Shown: positions 18,167-26,742 of the stretch, piece after piece
Layout: each line of letters opens with the position of its first letter
Numbering within the stretch: the first letter of the stretch is position 1
Origin: Aquimarina aquimarini
GTDB lineage: Bacteria > Bacteroidota > Bacteroidia > Flavobacteriales > Flavobacteriaceae
Assembly: GCF_900299535.1 (NCBI RefSeq)
Contig: NZ_OMKE01000006.1
Span: 1 to 64,000, forward strand
Length of the DNA: 64,000 nucleotides
Direction: 5' to 3'
Made by a program: the position numbers and the translations under genes
Notes under the pieces: model-generated
What the model was told of the DNA's origin: nothing
The model's input: only the letters and a program-made list of their open reading frames with translations
Database searches by the model: none

Positions 18167-18893
18167 TTTCTTTTAATAATTTCTTTATATCCTCTAATAA
18201 GATTGTAATCTGCTCTTCTTCTCCATTTTCATCTTCTTTCTCATCCACTCCTATGGTCCCTCTATAATATATCAAAGGATTCCCCGAGGCGTCATATCTA
18301 GATCTTATATACCCTTGTTGATCTATCAATGCAAAGTAGCCATTATGTTCAAATCCTCCAGGCACATCAGGGTTTTCTGCTGCATAGATATTAAACCCAG
18401 TATTAGCCAACTCATAAATATCTTCTCTATCACCAGTAAGAAAATGCCAATCAGGGTCTGTTACCTTATAGTTCTCTGCATACTGTTTAAGTCTTCTTGG
18501 AGTATCGATTTTAGGATTAATCGTAAAGGAAGCTATCCCAAATTTATCATGGTCCTTTAACTTATTCTGAAGATAGACTAAGTTTTTATTCATCCTTGGG
18601 CATATTGTAGGACAACTAGTAAAGAAAAACTCAACCACATATACTTTTCCCTTATAATCATGGTTGGTTATCAACGTACTATCCTGATCCAAAAAAGCAA
18701 ATTCAGGTATTTTTTTTAATGCATCATTAATCTTGATATACCCCAACTTCTCATTAGCTATAGGATTACCAGCGCTCATTCTATCATTTTTCACAATAGA
18801 AGATCCTTTTACCCTATCTACAATTTTGGGAATGAAAATTATACCAAAAATCAATATGATAAACGATATACCAACGTATGAATACTTTTTCAT
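18159..18893 (-). CDS. SCO family copper chaperone of cytochrome oxidase
   Basis: 244 residues. N-terminal membrane anchor (GISFIILIFGIIFIPKI), thioredoxin-like domain with the copper-binding Cys94-x3-Cys98 (FTSCPTICPRMNK) and the conserved downstream His in GGFEHNGYFALIDQQG. SCO proteins deliver copper to, or reduce, the CuA site of oxidase subunit II in the periplasm. The CuA-bearing CtaC is encoded at 44353-45429 in this window. It sits in an operon with DUF420 and the CxxC protein; a cysteine-free SCO-like gene lies 41 bp upstream. Confidence 0.93.
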   Translation of the reverse strand: MKKYSYVGISFIILIFGIIFIPKIVDRVKGSSIVKNDRMSAGNPIANEKLGYIKINDALKKIPEFAFLDQDSTLITNHDYKGKVYVVEFFFTSCPTICPRMNKNLVYLQNKLKDHDKFGIASFTINPKIDTPRRLKQYAENYKVTDPDWHFLTGDREDIYELANTGFNIYAAENPDVPGGFEHNGYFALIDQQGYIRSRYDASGNPLIYYRGTIGVDEKEDENGEEEQITILLEDIKKLLKENE

Positions 18894-18933
18894 TGTTTTC
18901 TTTATTAGTTTAATGAAGTAGTGTTCTCAAAAT

Positions 18934-19587
18934 TTATTTCCCTTTACGATCTGCCTTATACTTCTTTAATGCAAGGCGATATTCGGCAAGAACCACTTTT
19001 ACATCATCAACCATTACATTTGATAAATCGGCTACCGAACTGGCATCATATCCATACACCATTTCTTCTCCTTCTTTAAGAGTACCATCTCTACCTCGTA
19101 ATCCTTTATTTTTATCTATTATGTAGACATATTGCGTCGCTAGGTTAGCATCTAATTCGTGTGGAGCCTTAAGGCTCTTAAATAAGCTATTTACACTCTC
19201 AGGAGTTCCAAAAAGAAAATTCCAACCAGAAACATCTGCTATATTCCCTAATTCATCCAGTAACTCCTTTGCTTCTTCTTCACTACCATATGGTAAAACC
19301 ATTACAAATTGGAAGTCTCTAAATTCATGGTTTTTTTTATAAATCTTCTGATTTAGATTAAATGCATTCCCTTGCTTATTATAAATATCTTTTCCTAAAA
19401 AGCCTAAAACAGTAATTTTATCATCAAAACTAACCTCTTTAGCATGTAAGCTTTCAAAACTTTTAAGATCTCCTATTGATTTGGTAAGTATAGGGAGTTT
19501 TGCAAAATTATGTACCCCAGAAGCAAAAAACAAATAAGCTACTAACGGTAATATAAATAAGATTCCTAAGACAAGAATTTTTTTCAT
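18934..19587 (-). CDS. Cysteine-free SCO/thioredoxin-like membrane-anchored protein
   Basis: 217 residues. N-terminal anchor (KKILVLGILFILPLVAYLFFASG). The following domain mirrors the neighbouring SCO protein in order: a strand ITVLGFLGKDI in place of the CxxxC strand, a helix, FQFVMVLPYGSEEEAKELLDEL, WNFLFGTPESVNSLFKSL, and YVYIIDKNKGLRGRDG. The protein contains no cysteine at all, so it cannot bind copper or do thiol chemistry like SCO. Probably a periplasmic accessory of oxidase assembly derived from SCO; inference from fold pattern and position. Its C-terminus is Lys-rich. Confidence 0.75.
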   Translation of the reverse strand: MKKILVLGILFILPLVAYLFFASGVHNFAKLPILTKSIGDLKSFESLHAKEVSFDDKITVLGFLGKDIYNKQGNAFNLNQKIYKKNHEFRDFQFVMVLPYGSEEEAKELLDELGNIADVSGWNFLFGTPESVNSLFKSLKAPHELDANLATQYVYIIDKNKGLRGRDGTLKEGEEMVYGYDASSVADLSNVMVDDVKVVLAEYRLALKKYKADRKGK

Positions 19588-19662
19588 TTGACAAACAAAA
19601 AATTTGAAATTATCTCTGAATTACACTCAACAAGAACTAGTTCAGAACAATGGTACAAAAAT

Positions 19663-19692
19663 AAAAAAGACGGTTCAAAAAACCGTCTTTTT
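19663..19692 (-). terminator. Terminator of COX III-COX IV unit
   Basis: Arms AAAAAGACGGTT (19664-19675) and its complement (19681-19692) around a 5-nt loop, 32 bp after the COX IV stop. T-runs on both sides make it work in either direction. It separates the oxidase subunit genes from the SCO group, so that group likely has its own promoter. Confidence 0.75.
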
Positions 19693-19723
19693 ACAATGCT
19701 TTTAACTTATATCATATCAGCAA

Positions 19724-20083
19724 TTAAAAGTCCCAGCTTTTATAACCAGCTCTAAAAACTTCATACACATAATCTCCTTCTGTCAATAGAATAAATATCA
19801 AATAACAGATTAAGAAAATACCTGTCCAAACAACTGACCTTCTTAAGCCTTTTGTCTCTCCATCCATGTGCATAAATGACCAAGTAATATAATATGCTTT
19901 ATAAATTGTAAGAATTATAAAAATCCAGTTTAATAGTTTCATACTAATAAAAGTAGTGTCTATCAAAAATGCAGGTTTTATAATACCTAAAATAACTTCT
20001 ACTATTGTAACAACAGATAACAGTATAAATACTTTCCATATTTTTCCTGTATTCGATTCGTGATGCGCTATATCGTGTGCCAT
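19724..20083 (-). CDS. Cytochrome c oxidase subunit IV (prokaryotic type)
   Basis: 119 residues with three transmembrane helices: VFILLSVVTIVEVILGII, ISMKLLNWIFIILTIYKAYYI and VVWTGIFLICYLIFILL. His-containing N-terminus MAHDIAHHESNTGK. The length and TM pattern fit the CyoD/CtaF-like small subunit that helps stabilise the oxidase. It follows the COX III gene after 21 bp and ends the unit. Confidence 0.85.
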   Translation of the reverse strand: MAHDIAHHESNTGKIWKVFILLSVVTIVEVILGIIKPAFLIDTTFISMKLLNWIFIILTIYKAYYITWSFMHMDGETKGLRRSVVWTGIFLICYLIFILLTEGDYVYEVFRAGYKSWDF

Positions 20084-20104
20084 TTTATATCTACTATATT
20101 TTTA

Positions 20105-21088
20105 TTAAACAAGGTAAAAGAATGTAAATACAAATACCCATACCAAATCTACAAAGTGCCAGTATAAACCAACCTTTTCTACCATCTCGTAATTCTTTCT
20201 TTTCTCATATGTTCCTAGAATTACATTTATAAAAATGATGATATTAATAATTACTCCTGAAAATACGTGGAAACCATGAAAACCAGTAATAAAGAAAAAG
20301 AAATTGGCAAATAGTGGATTCCCATATTCGTTATGCACCATATTGGCTCCTTCTACAATTCCTATCACATCTCCATTCAACCTCTTTAAAGATTCTTCTC
20401 TTGTCAAAATAGTTTTTGCTCCCTTTTCTGTAAGTATTTGAGTTCTCAACAACAAATCCTTATTTTTAGAAAAACCAGCTTTTATTTCTTCAACGCTAAA
20501 CGCAGGAAGTACTTTTTCCTTATCATACCAAACACCATTTTTATTCTCATGCTGAACTCTTTCATTATGGGTATTTACTATGGCAATATCTTTTAGCGCT
20601 ACTCTATGACCATCTGTATCTACAAATTGCAATATTTGCCCACCTTTGGTCTCTAGTGCTCCATATTCACCTTTTATAAAATTCTTCCACTCCCATGCTT
20701 GTGATCCCACAAAAATAAATCCTCCTATAATCGTTAAGAACATATAAAGGATTACTTTTTTCTGCTTCATATGATGACCAGCATCTACTGCTAATACCAT
20801 TGTTACAGATGAAAATATAAGAATAAAAGTCATCAATGCTACATAGTACATTGGCGCATCTACTCCATGTAAAAACGGAAAGTGATTAAAAACCTCATCA
20901 GCTATTGGCCAAGAGTTTATAAATTTAAATCTTGAAAATCCATATGCGGCAAGAAAACCCGAAAATGTAAGTGCATCCGAAAGGATAAAAAACCACATCA
21001 TCATCTTACCATAACTTACCTTGAGTGGCTCATTGCCTCCTCCCCAGATTTTATCTTCAGTACCTGTTTTAGTAACAGCTGTTTCCAT
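20105..21088 (-). CDS. Cytochrome c oxidase subunit III with large soluble insertion
   Basis: 327 residues. The subunit III core is clear: KMMMWFFILSDALTFSGFLAAYGFSRF at the start and the C-terminal helices FFFFITGFHGFHVFSGVIINIII and LYWHFVDLVWVFVFTFFYLV. Between helices, after GSQAWEWKNFIKG, lies an insertion of about 120 polar residues (roughly 125-245) that is absent from ordinary subunit III. The insertion would sit on one side of the membrane near the quinol:cytochrome c side. The second, shorter subunit III is at 21228-21809. Confidence 0.92.
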   Translation of the reverse strand: METAVTKTGTEDKIWGGGNEPLKVSYGKMMMWFFILSDALTFSGFLAAYGFSRFKFINSWPIADEVFNHFPFLHGVDAPMYYVALMTFILIFSSVTMVLAVDAGHHMKQKKVILYMFLTIIGGFIFVGSQAWEWKNFIKGEYGALETKGGQILQFVDTDGHRVALKDIAIVNTHNERVQHENKNGVWYDKEKVLPAFSVEEIKAGFSKNKDLLLRTQILTEKGAKTILTREESLKRLNGDVIGIVEGANMVHNEYGNPLFANFFFFITGFHGFHVFSGVIINIIIFINVILGTYEKRKNYEMVEKVGLYWHFVDLVWVFVFTFFYLV

Positions 21089-21118
21089 ATAAAGAATTTG
21101 GTGTTGTTAAATTTTCCA

Positions 21119-21153
21119 CAAAAATAATCAATTTTATCATTTCATCTGCTCAA
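21119..21153 (-). promoter_or_regulatory. Candidate promoter of COX III-COX IV unit
   Basis: On the minus strand TATTTTTG (21126-21119) fits the -7 consensus TAnnTTTG. A TTG at 21153-21151 lies 24 bp upstream, one base longer than the usual spacing. It would give a leader of about 24 nt before the ATG at 21088. Confidence 0.35.
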
Positions 21154-21227
21154 TTTTATTTTTTAATTGCTGCAAATGTTATTCTTCAAAACAATCTCTT
21201 TTATAGCATTACATCGATATAAAAAGA

Positions 21228-21809
21228 TCATTTCACAAAATACAAGAACAAAAATAGATAAACCCACAGGAAATCAACAAAATGCCAATACATTGCACCT
21301 AGCTCTAACCCTAAAGTCTTACCTGTTTTATACTTTTGTTTAAAATGATTATAAATTACAATTAAAAGCACAATAATCCCACCTATTATATGTGCCAAAT
21401 GAGTTACCACAATTACAAACATAAATGTAGAAACAATATTAGAGGTAGGCCCTGTAAAGTGATACCCTTGTCGTATGATGTCTCCAAAACCTTCGAACTG
21501 CAAAAACACAAACACAATTCCTAAAGCTAGTGTAGACAACAATAGAAGAGAAGCCAACTTACGGTTATTATTTTCTATAGCTTTTTTGACATAATGAAAT
21601 GTAATACTACTTGCTATGATCACTATAATACTATATATAAAAGCATTAGGAAACACAAGATCTGTTGCCCAATCCTTTCTGCTTTTACTTACCACATAAG
21701 CACTAGTAAGTCCTGCAAAAACCATTGCCATACTAATCATAGCAAACCACATCATTGTCTTTTTTGCTCTATCAACTTTTTCTTGTATTGTCCCTTGTGT
21801 TAAATCCAT
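21228..21809 (-). CDS. Heme-copper oxidase subunit III, short form
   Basis: 193 residues with five transmembrane helices and the subunit III signatures KTMMWFAMISMAMVFAGLTSAYVVSKS at the start, GFGDIIRQGYHFTGPTSNIVSTFMFVIVVTHLAHIIGG and the C-terminal YWHFVDFLWVYLFLFLYFVK. It overlaps the 3' end of ctaB by 10 bp, which implies coupled translation. Paired with the long subunit III downstream; both may be in one oxidase, or one may be specific to another oxidase. Confidence 0.9.
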   Translation of the reverse strand: MDLTQGTIQEKVDRAKKTMMWFAMISMAMVFAGLTSAYVVSKSRKDWATDLVFPNAFIYSIIVIIASSITFHYVKKAIENNNRKLASLLLLSTLALGIVFVFLQFEGFGDIIRQGYHFTGPTSNIVSTFMFVIVVTHLAHIIGGIIVLLIVIYNHFKQKYKTGKTLGLELGAMYWHFVDFLWVYLFLFLYFVK

Positions 21810-22765
21810 ATTCTAATAAATTTATCTGCTACATAAATAACCTGCAACAATGTAATATACAAGACACTCATCAACATTAATCGTTTTGCTGTCTTTGCAT
21901 CTCTAATTTTATATAAATTAATGGCAGATTTTAGTAAAACAAAGCCTAGCAGCAAAATAATCACTCCCGAAACTGGTGTGATATAAAGTTTTCCTGTAAC
22001 TCCAAATACAGGTATTAACGATGTTACCACTGTCCATGCCGTATAAATAATAACTTGTACCGCTGTTCCTTTATCTCTTTTTCCTGTAGGAAGCATAAAA
22101 AAGCCTCCTTTTTCATAATCATCATACAAGAACCATCCAATAGCCCAAAAATGAGGGAATTGCCAAAAAAACTGAACCATAAATAATGTCCCTGGCTCTA
22201 TCCCAAAATCATTGGTTGCTGCTACCCACCCTAACATAAAAGGGATTGCTCCTGGGATTGCTCCTACAAAAACAGATAATGGTGTTTTTGTCTTTAATGG
22301 TGTGTATAAACTAACATATAAAAATATAGAGATCGCCCCAAACATTGCTGTTTTAGGGTTTATTGAATAGAGCACTGATATTCCAGCAATAGTAAAAATA
22401 GTTGCAATAGCAAATGCTGTATTTACCGTCATTCTACCAGATGGTATTGGTCTATTTCTAGTCCTATCCATCAATTTATCTAAATCTCGTTCTATAATCT
22501 GATTAAAAGCATTGGATGCTCCTACCATAAAATATCCCCCTATAGCCAGAAGAATAAGGGTACTCCAAGAAACAGTATCAACTCCTAGTAAATATCCCGC
22601 AACAGAAGAAAAAACAACACTTAAGGCCAAGCGCATTTTTGTAATTTCCTTAAAATCCTGAACTACAGATATTTTTGAAGTATTTATTTGGGTCACGCTC
22701 AAGTTTTGCACGTTTTCTAAAATAGCATTTTTTAAAAGTGGTGCAAAGATATACCTTAAAAGCAT
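21800..22765 (-). CDS. ctaB: Protoheme IX farnesyltransferase (heme O synthase)
   Basis: About 321 residues from ATG 22765; a TTG three codons upstream (22774) is the longer alternative. UbiA-fold membrane prenyltransferase with eight to nine helices. The first Asp-rich motif appears as NAFNQIIERDLDKLMDRTRNRPIPSGR, the signature of CtaB/CyoE; further motifs are KTKTPLSVFVGAIPGAIPFMLGWVAA and HFWAIGWFLYDDYEKGGFFMLP. It farnesylates heme B to heme O for the aa3-type oxidase. It starts the operon with the short COX III gene. Confidence 0.93.
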   Translation of the reverse strand: MLLRYIFAPLLKNAILENVQNLSVTQINTSKISVVQDFKEITKMRLALSVVFSSVAGYLLGVDTVSWSTLILLAIGGYFMVGASNAFNQIIERDLDKLMDRTRNRPIPSGRMTVNTAFAIATIFTIAGISVLYSINPKTAMFGAISIFLYVSLYTPLKTKTPLSVFVGAIPGAIPFMLGWVAATNDFGIEPGTLFMVQFFWQFPHFWAIGWFLYDDYEKGGFFMLPTGKRDKGTAVQVIIYTAWTVVTSLIPVFGVTGKLYITPVSGVIILLLGFVLLKSAINLYKIRDAKTAKRLMLMSVLYITLLQVIYVADKFIRIWI

Positions 22766-22939
22766 TTTAGACAACTTATAACTACTTATAATTCACCTTT
22801 TAACAACTACGCGTACTCAAGACAACATATCTACAGACTCAATCCGCAGAACATTTTGATAATCAAACTAGTATAGAAAGTAATTTTTTTATTTAATCCA
22901 CGACAAAAAGATACAAGAAGAACTTAAACATGTTTTCAT

Positions 22940-23818
22940 ATGAAAAATTTACTGTTTCTTGGGGTAATATTTTTATCCCTTACCTCTATAGCACAAAAAC
23001 AAAGTCAAACCATCATTATTGATTCAATATCCAAAAACATTTATATGCTTACTGGACAAGGTGGTAACATTGCCATCTTCAAAAACGAAAAAGGCTTATT
23101 TATCATAGATGATCAATTTGCAAGATTATCCAACCAGATCCTTTCTAGTTTAAAAACGATAAGCGACCAACCTGTTACCACAGTAATTAACACTCATTTT
23201 CATGGTGACCATACTGGAGGTAATGAGAATATGGCCAATAATGGCGCTACAATTTTTGCTCAAAAAAACGTGAGATCAAGAATGAAAAAGCAACAACAGC
23301 AAAAAGGAAACATTATTCCTTCTTCATTACCTGTAATCACTTTTGATGAAGGCTTGCAACTATATTTTAAAAACGAAAACATTAATGCTTTCCACGTGCA
23401 TCATGCACATACAGATGGAGATGCCCTTATCTATTTTGCAAACGGAAATGTATTACACATGGGAGACACATATTTTAATGGCCGTTACCCATATATAGAC
23501 ATAAAATCTGGCGGAAGCATCAAAGGATACATAAAAGCAATAGAAAAAGCTTTACTCATTGCCAATGAAGACACCAAAATTATTCCTGGACACGGTAAGC
23601 TATCAACCAAAAAGGAGCTTAGAACATTTCTACAAATGCTAAAAGAAATCACTAATTCTATTCAAAAAGAAATAGAACTTGGCAATACTAAAGAGGCGAT
23701 AATAAAAAACACTTCTCTCACTAGCAACTATGACACAAAAGGATATGGTGATGGCTTTATCAGTTCTGAACAGATACTAAAAACTATTTACACTAGCTTA
23801 ACCAAAAAAGAAGAATAG
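22940..23818 (+). CDS. Secreted metallo-beta-lactamase-fold hydrolase
   Basis: 292 residues. Signal peptide about 1-18 (LFLGVIFLSLTSIAQ). MBL-fold zinc motifs: His86-x-His88-x-Asp90-His91 (THFHGDHTGG), a His in HHAHTDGDALIYF, Asp in VLHMGDTYFNGRYPYID and the final His in IIPGHGKLS. It resembles the quinoprotein-relay/B3-like MBL hydrolases rather than a proven beta-lactamase. Substrate unknown. Probably periplasmic and monocistronic; it ends in a hairpin shared with the convergent tonB gene. Confidence 0.88.
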   Translation: MKNLLFLGVIFLSLTSIAQKQSQTIIIDSISKNIYMLTGQGGNIAIFKNEKGLFIIDDQFARLSNQILSSLKTISDQPVTTVINTHFHGDHTGGNENMANNGATIFAQKNVRSRMKKQQQQKGNIIPSSLPVITFDEGLQLYFKNENINAFHVHHAHTDGDALIYFANGNVLHMGDTYFNGRYPYIDIKSGGSIKGYIKAIEKALLIANEDTKIIPGHGKLSTKKELRTFLQMLKEITNSIQKEIELGNTKEAIIKNTSLTSNYDTKGYGDGFISSEQILKTIYTSLTKKEE

Positions 23819-23923
23819 TTAAGACTTTATCTCAAAAGTAGTTCGGCATACACTTTACTTTTTTCTAAAGCAAAAAACTTATGACCGCACTTAAATGCCC
23901 CAAAGAAGAACTGGTATCACAAA

Positions 23924-23952
23924 AAAACCTGCTGATTCACACAGCAGGTTTT
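23924..23952. terminator. Bidirectional terminator between convergent genes
   Basis: Arms AAAACCTGCTG (23924-23934) and its complement (23942-23952) with a 7-nt loop. A- and T-runs flank both ends. It can stop transcription from the MBL gene (plus) and the tonB-like gene ending at 23959 (minus). Confidence 0.8.
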
Positions 23953-23958
23953 ATAATT

Positions 23959-24705
23959 TTAATTTTGTACTTTAAAAACAATTGGCAGCTGATACCTAAC
24001 TGTTACCGCCCTATCTCTCTGCATACCTGGAGTCATTTTAGGAAATTTTGCAACCACTCTTTTAGCTTCTTTCTCTAGTGAAGGGTGCGGAGCTCTAGCC
24101 ATAATATTTTTTATTGTTCCGTCTTTATACACCTCAAATTGGACATAAATACGTTGCAACCCTTTTAAACCTAAATCTTCACCTAAGTCTGTATTGAATT
24201 TTTTGGAAACCATCCTTTTAATCTTATCAGAAAAACAAGAAGCTCTTTCTGAGTTTGTTTTTAGTTCTTCACAACCTGGAAAAACTGGAACATACTCTAC
24301 AGCTACAAATGGCAACACTTCTGGTTCATCAATACCATCTGGCTCTACATCTACAATAGAACTGGGATCTATTGGATCTGAACTTACAGGATCATTTACA
24401 AACTCTTTCCTTACCTCACTTATCTTCTTATGATCATCTATTACCGTAAACTTCTCTGGGTCTGCTACTGGCTTTGATCGCCTCTCAACAACCTCTGCTG
24501 ACTTAGGAGCCTCATAAACCTTATAAACCCCACTCCAATCAGCAATAGGTTCATCAATAATAAGATTTTGTTCATTACTTACTACAATTGGCGTAGCAGT
24601 ATACACTTCAAACATTACATAGGTAAATAATAGACTTGCTATAAGTCCGATCTGAAAGTTTACCAATGCACTTTTTCGTACATTAGCATCATGCTTGTTA
24701 CTCAT
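23959..24705 (-). CDS. TonB-like protein, short-spacer paralogue
   Basis: 248 residues. One N-terminal transmembrane helix (FQIGLIASLLFTYVMFEVY), an acidic spacer without a proline run, and a C-terminal TonB domain about 150-248 (FVAVEYVPVFPGCEELK, LQRIYVQFEVYKDGTIKNIMARAPHPSLEKEAKRVV, VTVRYQLPIVFKVQN). It would couple ExbB/D energy to outer-membrane receptors. It is a tandem paralogue of the gene at 24818-25543: the C-terminal domains match closely and the spacers do not. Lack of the Pro-rich spacer may limit its reach across the periplasm. Confidence 0.85.
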   Translation of the reverse strand: MSNKHDANVRKSALVNFQIGLIASLLFTYVMFEVYTATPIVVSNEQNLIIDEPIADWSGVYKVYEAPKSAEVVERRSKPVADPEKFTVIDDHKKISEVRKEFVNDPVSSDPIDPSSIVDVEPDGIDEPEVLPFVAVEYVPVFPGCEELKTNSERASCFSDKIKRMVSKKFNTDLGEDLGLKGLQRIYVQFEVYKDGTIKNIMARAPHPSLEKEAKRVVAKFPKMTPGMQRDRAVTVRYQLPIVFKVQN

Positions 24706-24756
24706 ACTATTTAGTTTTAACGTTACAATTAAAATCTAAATCAACAAGCATACCAA

Positions 24757-24793
24757 AAAAAAGAATCCCGTCTACATAATTGTGACGGGATTC
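24757..24793 (-). terminator. Terminator of the second tonB-type gene
   Basis: Arms GAATCCCGTC (24763-24772) and GACGGGATTC (24784-24793). On the minus strand a T-run follows. It lies 25 bp after the stop at 24818 and separates the two tonB paralogues into different transcripts. Confidence 0.8.
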
Positions 24794-24817
24794 TCATATA
24801 TAAGAAATATTTTTTAT

Positions 24818-25543
24818 CTAGTCCTGCACTTGGAAAACTATAGGTAAAGAGTACAATACTCCTACTGCTTTTCCTCTTTGCTTCCCTGGAGTCATTTTAG
24901 GTAATAACTTTACCACTCTCTGTGCTTCTTTTTGTAATCTTGGGTGTGGAGCACGTGCTTTAACACCAACAATATTACCACTTCTATCTATCTTAAACTG
25001 CACATAAATTCTATTTACACCAGAAAGACCAAGCTCACTACCAATATCTGTATTAAATTTACGGTTAACAAACTTCTTAACCTTATCACTCATACATTTT
25101 TTCTTGGCATTATTATTTCCTGCGCCTTCACAACCAGGAAATACTGGTACATTTTCAATAACTGCAAACGGAACATCTGCGATCACTTCTTCTTCTTCAG
25201 TATCTTCTATCTCTTCAACTTCAACAATTTCTTCTTTCAGATCTGTTTCGGTATCATCAATAATCGTTTCTTCTACTTCTGCTTCATCCTCAACTACATC
25301 TATAACCTCTGGAGCAGGTGGCGGTGGCGGTGGAGGTGGTGGCGTATTCAGAGTCTGAGTAATTGGCACGTCTTCTTCTTCCAATTCATCAAGATTAACC
25401 TGACCAATATCTATGGCTGTTCTCTCATAGGTTTTCCACTCTATTCCTTGCCATGTTATAAAAAGTACTAAAATAAGTCCTAATTGAAGGAATAAGATAC
25501 TTTTTTTAGTTAAATCTGCTTTTGGATTTTTCTTTGGTTCCAT
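24818..25543 (-). CDS. Energy transducer TonB
   Basis: 241 residues from ATG 25543; the frame reaches 25597 but MEPKKNPKADLTKKSILFLQLGLILVLFITW is the normal cytoplasmic tail plus anchor of flavobacterial TonB. Then a Pro run (PPPPPPPPPAPEV), a long Glu/Asp/Val-rich spacer about 90-130, and the C-terminal TonB domain (FAVIENVPVFPGCE, VNRIYVQFKIDRSGNIVGVKARAPHPRLQ, VLYSLPIVFQVQD). It spans the periplasm and powers TonB-dependent (Sus-type) transport. Located next to the vanZ-like and gcvH genes. Confidence 0.93.
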   Translation of the reverse strand: MEPKKNPKADLTKKSILFLQLGLILVLFITWQGIEWKTYERTAIDIGQVNLDELEEEDVPITQTLNTPPPPPPPPPAPEVIDVVEDEAEVEETIIDDTETDLKEEIVEVEEIEDTEEEEVIADVPFAVIENVPVFPGCEGAGNNNAKKKCMSDKVKKFVNRKFNTDIGSELGLSGVNRIYVQFKIDRSGNIVGVKARAPHPRLQKEAQRVVKLLPKMTPGKQRGKAVGVLYSLPIVFQVQD

Positions 25544-25675
25544 ATTTATAATCGTTATAGGATTGCTAAAATAGCTAAATTCTTTTGTAATTTCCAACTA
25601 AAGACAAAAATGTAAATCAAAAAAATATTTTTTTAACTTTTATCTTCGTTTTTTTTTGATCAAAAAAAGTTTTAT

Positions 25676-26098
25676 CTAATTGATCTTCTGCTTATTTCGT
25701 TTATATTTTCTTATTGTAGCTCTAAACATCACAATAACAAGAGCAACAAAAACCGTTCCACTTGTGTTTGCAACTACATCATACCACTCAGGGCTACGAT
25801 AAGTTGTAAGAAAAGCTTGCAACAATTCCATCAGCATACCATACAATACACAGATTACTGAAGCTATCAACAAACTTTGTTTTAAATTTTTATTTACTTT
25901 TTCTGAAAAAAACAAAAATAAAAACCATGCTCCACAAAAAACAGCATAAGCAATAAAATGTCCAATCTTATCACTTCCTTCAACTTTAAAATCAACTGGG
26001 GTTACTAGCTTTGCCAGTGACACCCAGGTTAATAATATTGTAAGGATAATAAGTTGGCACAAAAGAAATTTATGCCCCAATAACTTCTGTATAATCAT
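25676..26098 (-). CDS. VanZ family membrane protein
   Basis: 140 residues with four transmembrane helices. VanZ-family features: [20 protein letters not shown] (the H-F-x-A-Y motif) and the later [36 protein letters not shown]. Role unknown; the name comes from a teicoplanin-resistance gene, and nothing here implies resistance. Its start overlaps the end of gcvH by 29 bp, so the two are co-transcribed and probably translationally coupled. Confidence 0.88.
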   Translation of the reverse strand: MIIQKLLGHKFLLCQLIILTILLTWVSLAKLVTPVDFKVEGSDKIGHFIAYAVFCGAWFLFLFFSEKVNKNLKQSLLIASVICVLYGMLMELLQAFLTTYRSPEWYDVVANTSGTVFVALVIVMFRATIRKYKRNKQKIN

Positions 26099-26453
26099 CG
26101 GCAGATAGTAATAGATCAGCTACTTTAGAAACATCAGATATTTTTACTTTTACCATCCATCCAGCTCCATAAGGATCACTATTCACCAATTCAGGCTCAC
26201 TTTCTAAAGCTTCATTAAACTCTATAATTTCTCCTTTTAATGGTAAAAACAAATCAGATACAGTTTTTACAGCTTCTACTGTTCCAAAAACTTCTTGTTC
26301 TTCTAGTTCTTCACCAACTGTTTCTACTTCTACATACACGATATCACCTAATTCGCCTTGTGCAAAATCAGTAATTCCAATTGTAGCTACATCACCGTCA
26401 ATTTTGATCCATTCATGATCTTTCGTATACTTTAAATCTGCAGGAATATTCAT
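26070..26453 (-). CDS. gcvH: Glycine cleavage system H protein
   Basis: 127 residues, full length. Conserved [36 protein letters not shown] and the lipoylated Lys63 in [16 protein letters not shown]. It carries the aminomethyl group between the P, T and L proteins. It lies downstream of sprA on the same strand, a gene order I know from other flavobacteria, but 290 bp separate the two, so it probably has its own promoter. Confidence 0.96.
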   Translation of the reverse strand: MNIPADLKYTKDHEWIKIDGDVATIGITDFAQGELGDIVYVEVETVGEELEEQEVFGTVEAVKTVSDLFLPLKGEIIEFNEALESEPELVNSDPYGAGWMVKVKISDVSKVADLLLSADDYTEVIGA

Positions 26454-26742
26454 TCGAAAAATTTTATGAGTTGTTAATATTATGAGGACGAAAATAAATC
26501 TATTTTATTAAATTACAGAAAAACATGATAAAAAATTATCAAAAAACAATTATCTAGCTTTTCTTCTAAAAAAATAAACCTCCTTGAATTTAAAATTTAT
26601 TGTTTTTTAGATAGAAATTCCGATCAAAACATCATCACAAAGTAGCATTATTTATATGTGATCTAAACCAACATCAAACACTATAATAATACAACAACCA
26701 TAAAGAGTATTCTTTTTTTGAATCTAAAGAAACTTAAGGTAA

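Noticed and set aside
24944-25471. 175-codon plus-strand frame and a second one at 25104-25358
   Set aside because: Both are antisense to the TonB gene; the Trp/Arg and poly-Gly runs are just the complement of the Pro-coding run.
25676-26098. VanZ-like gene as a glycopeptide resistance determinant
   Set aside because: The family is broad, no van genes are nearby, and it is coupled to gcvH; no resistance role is supported.
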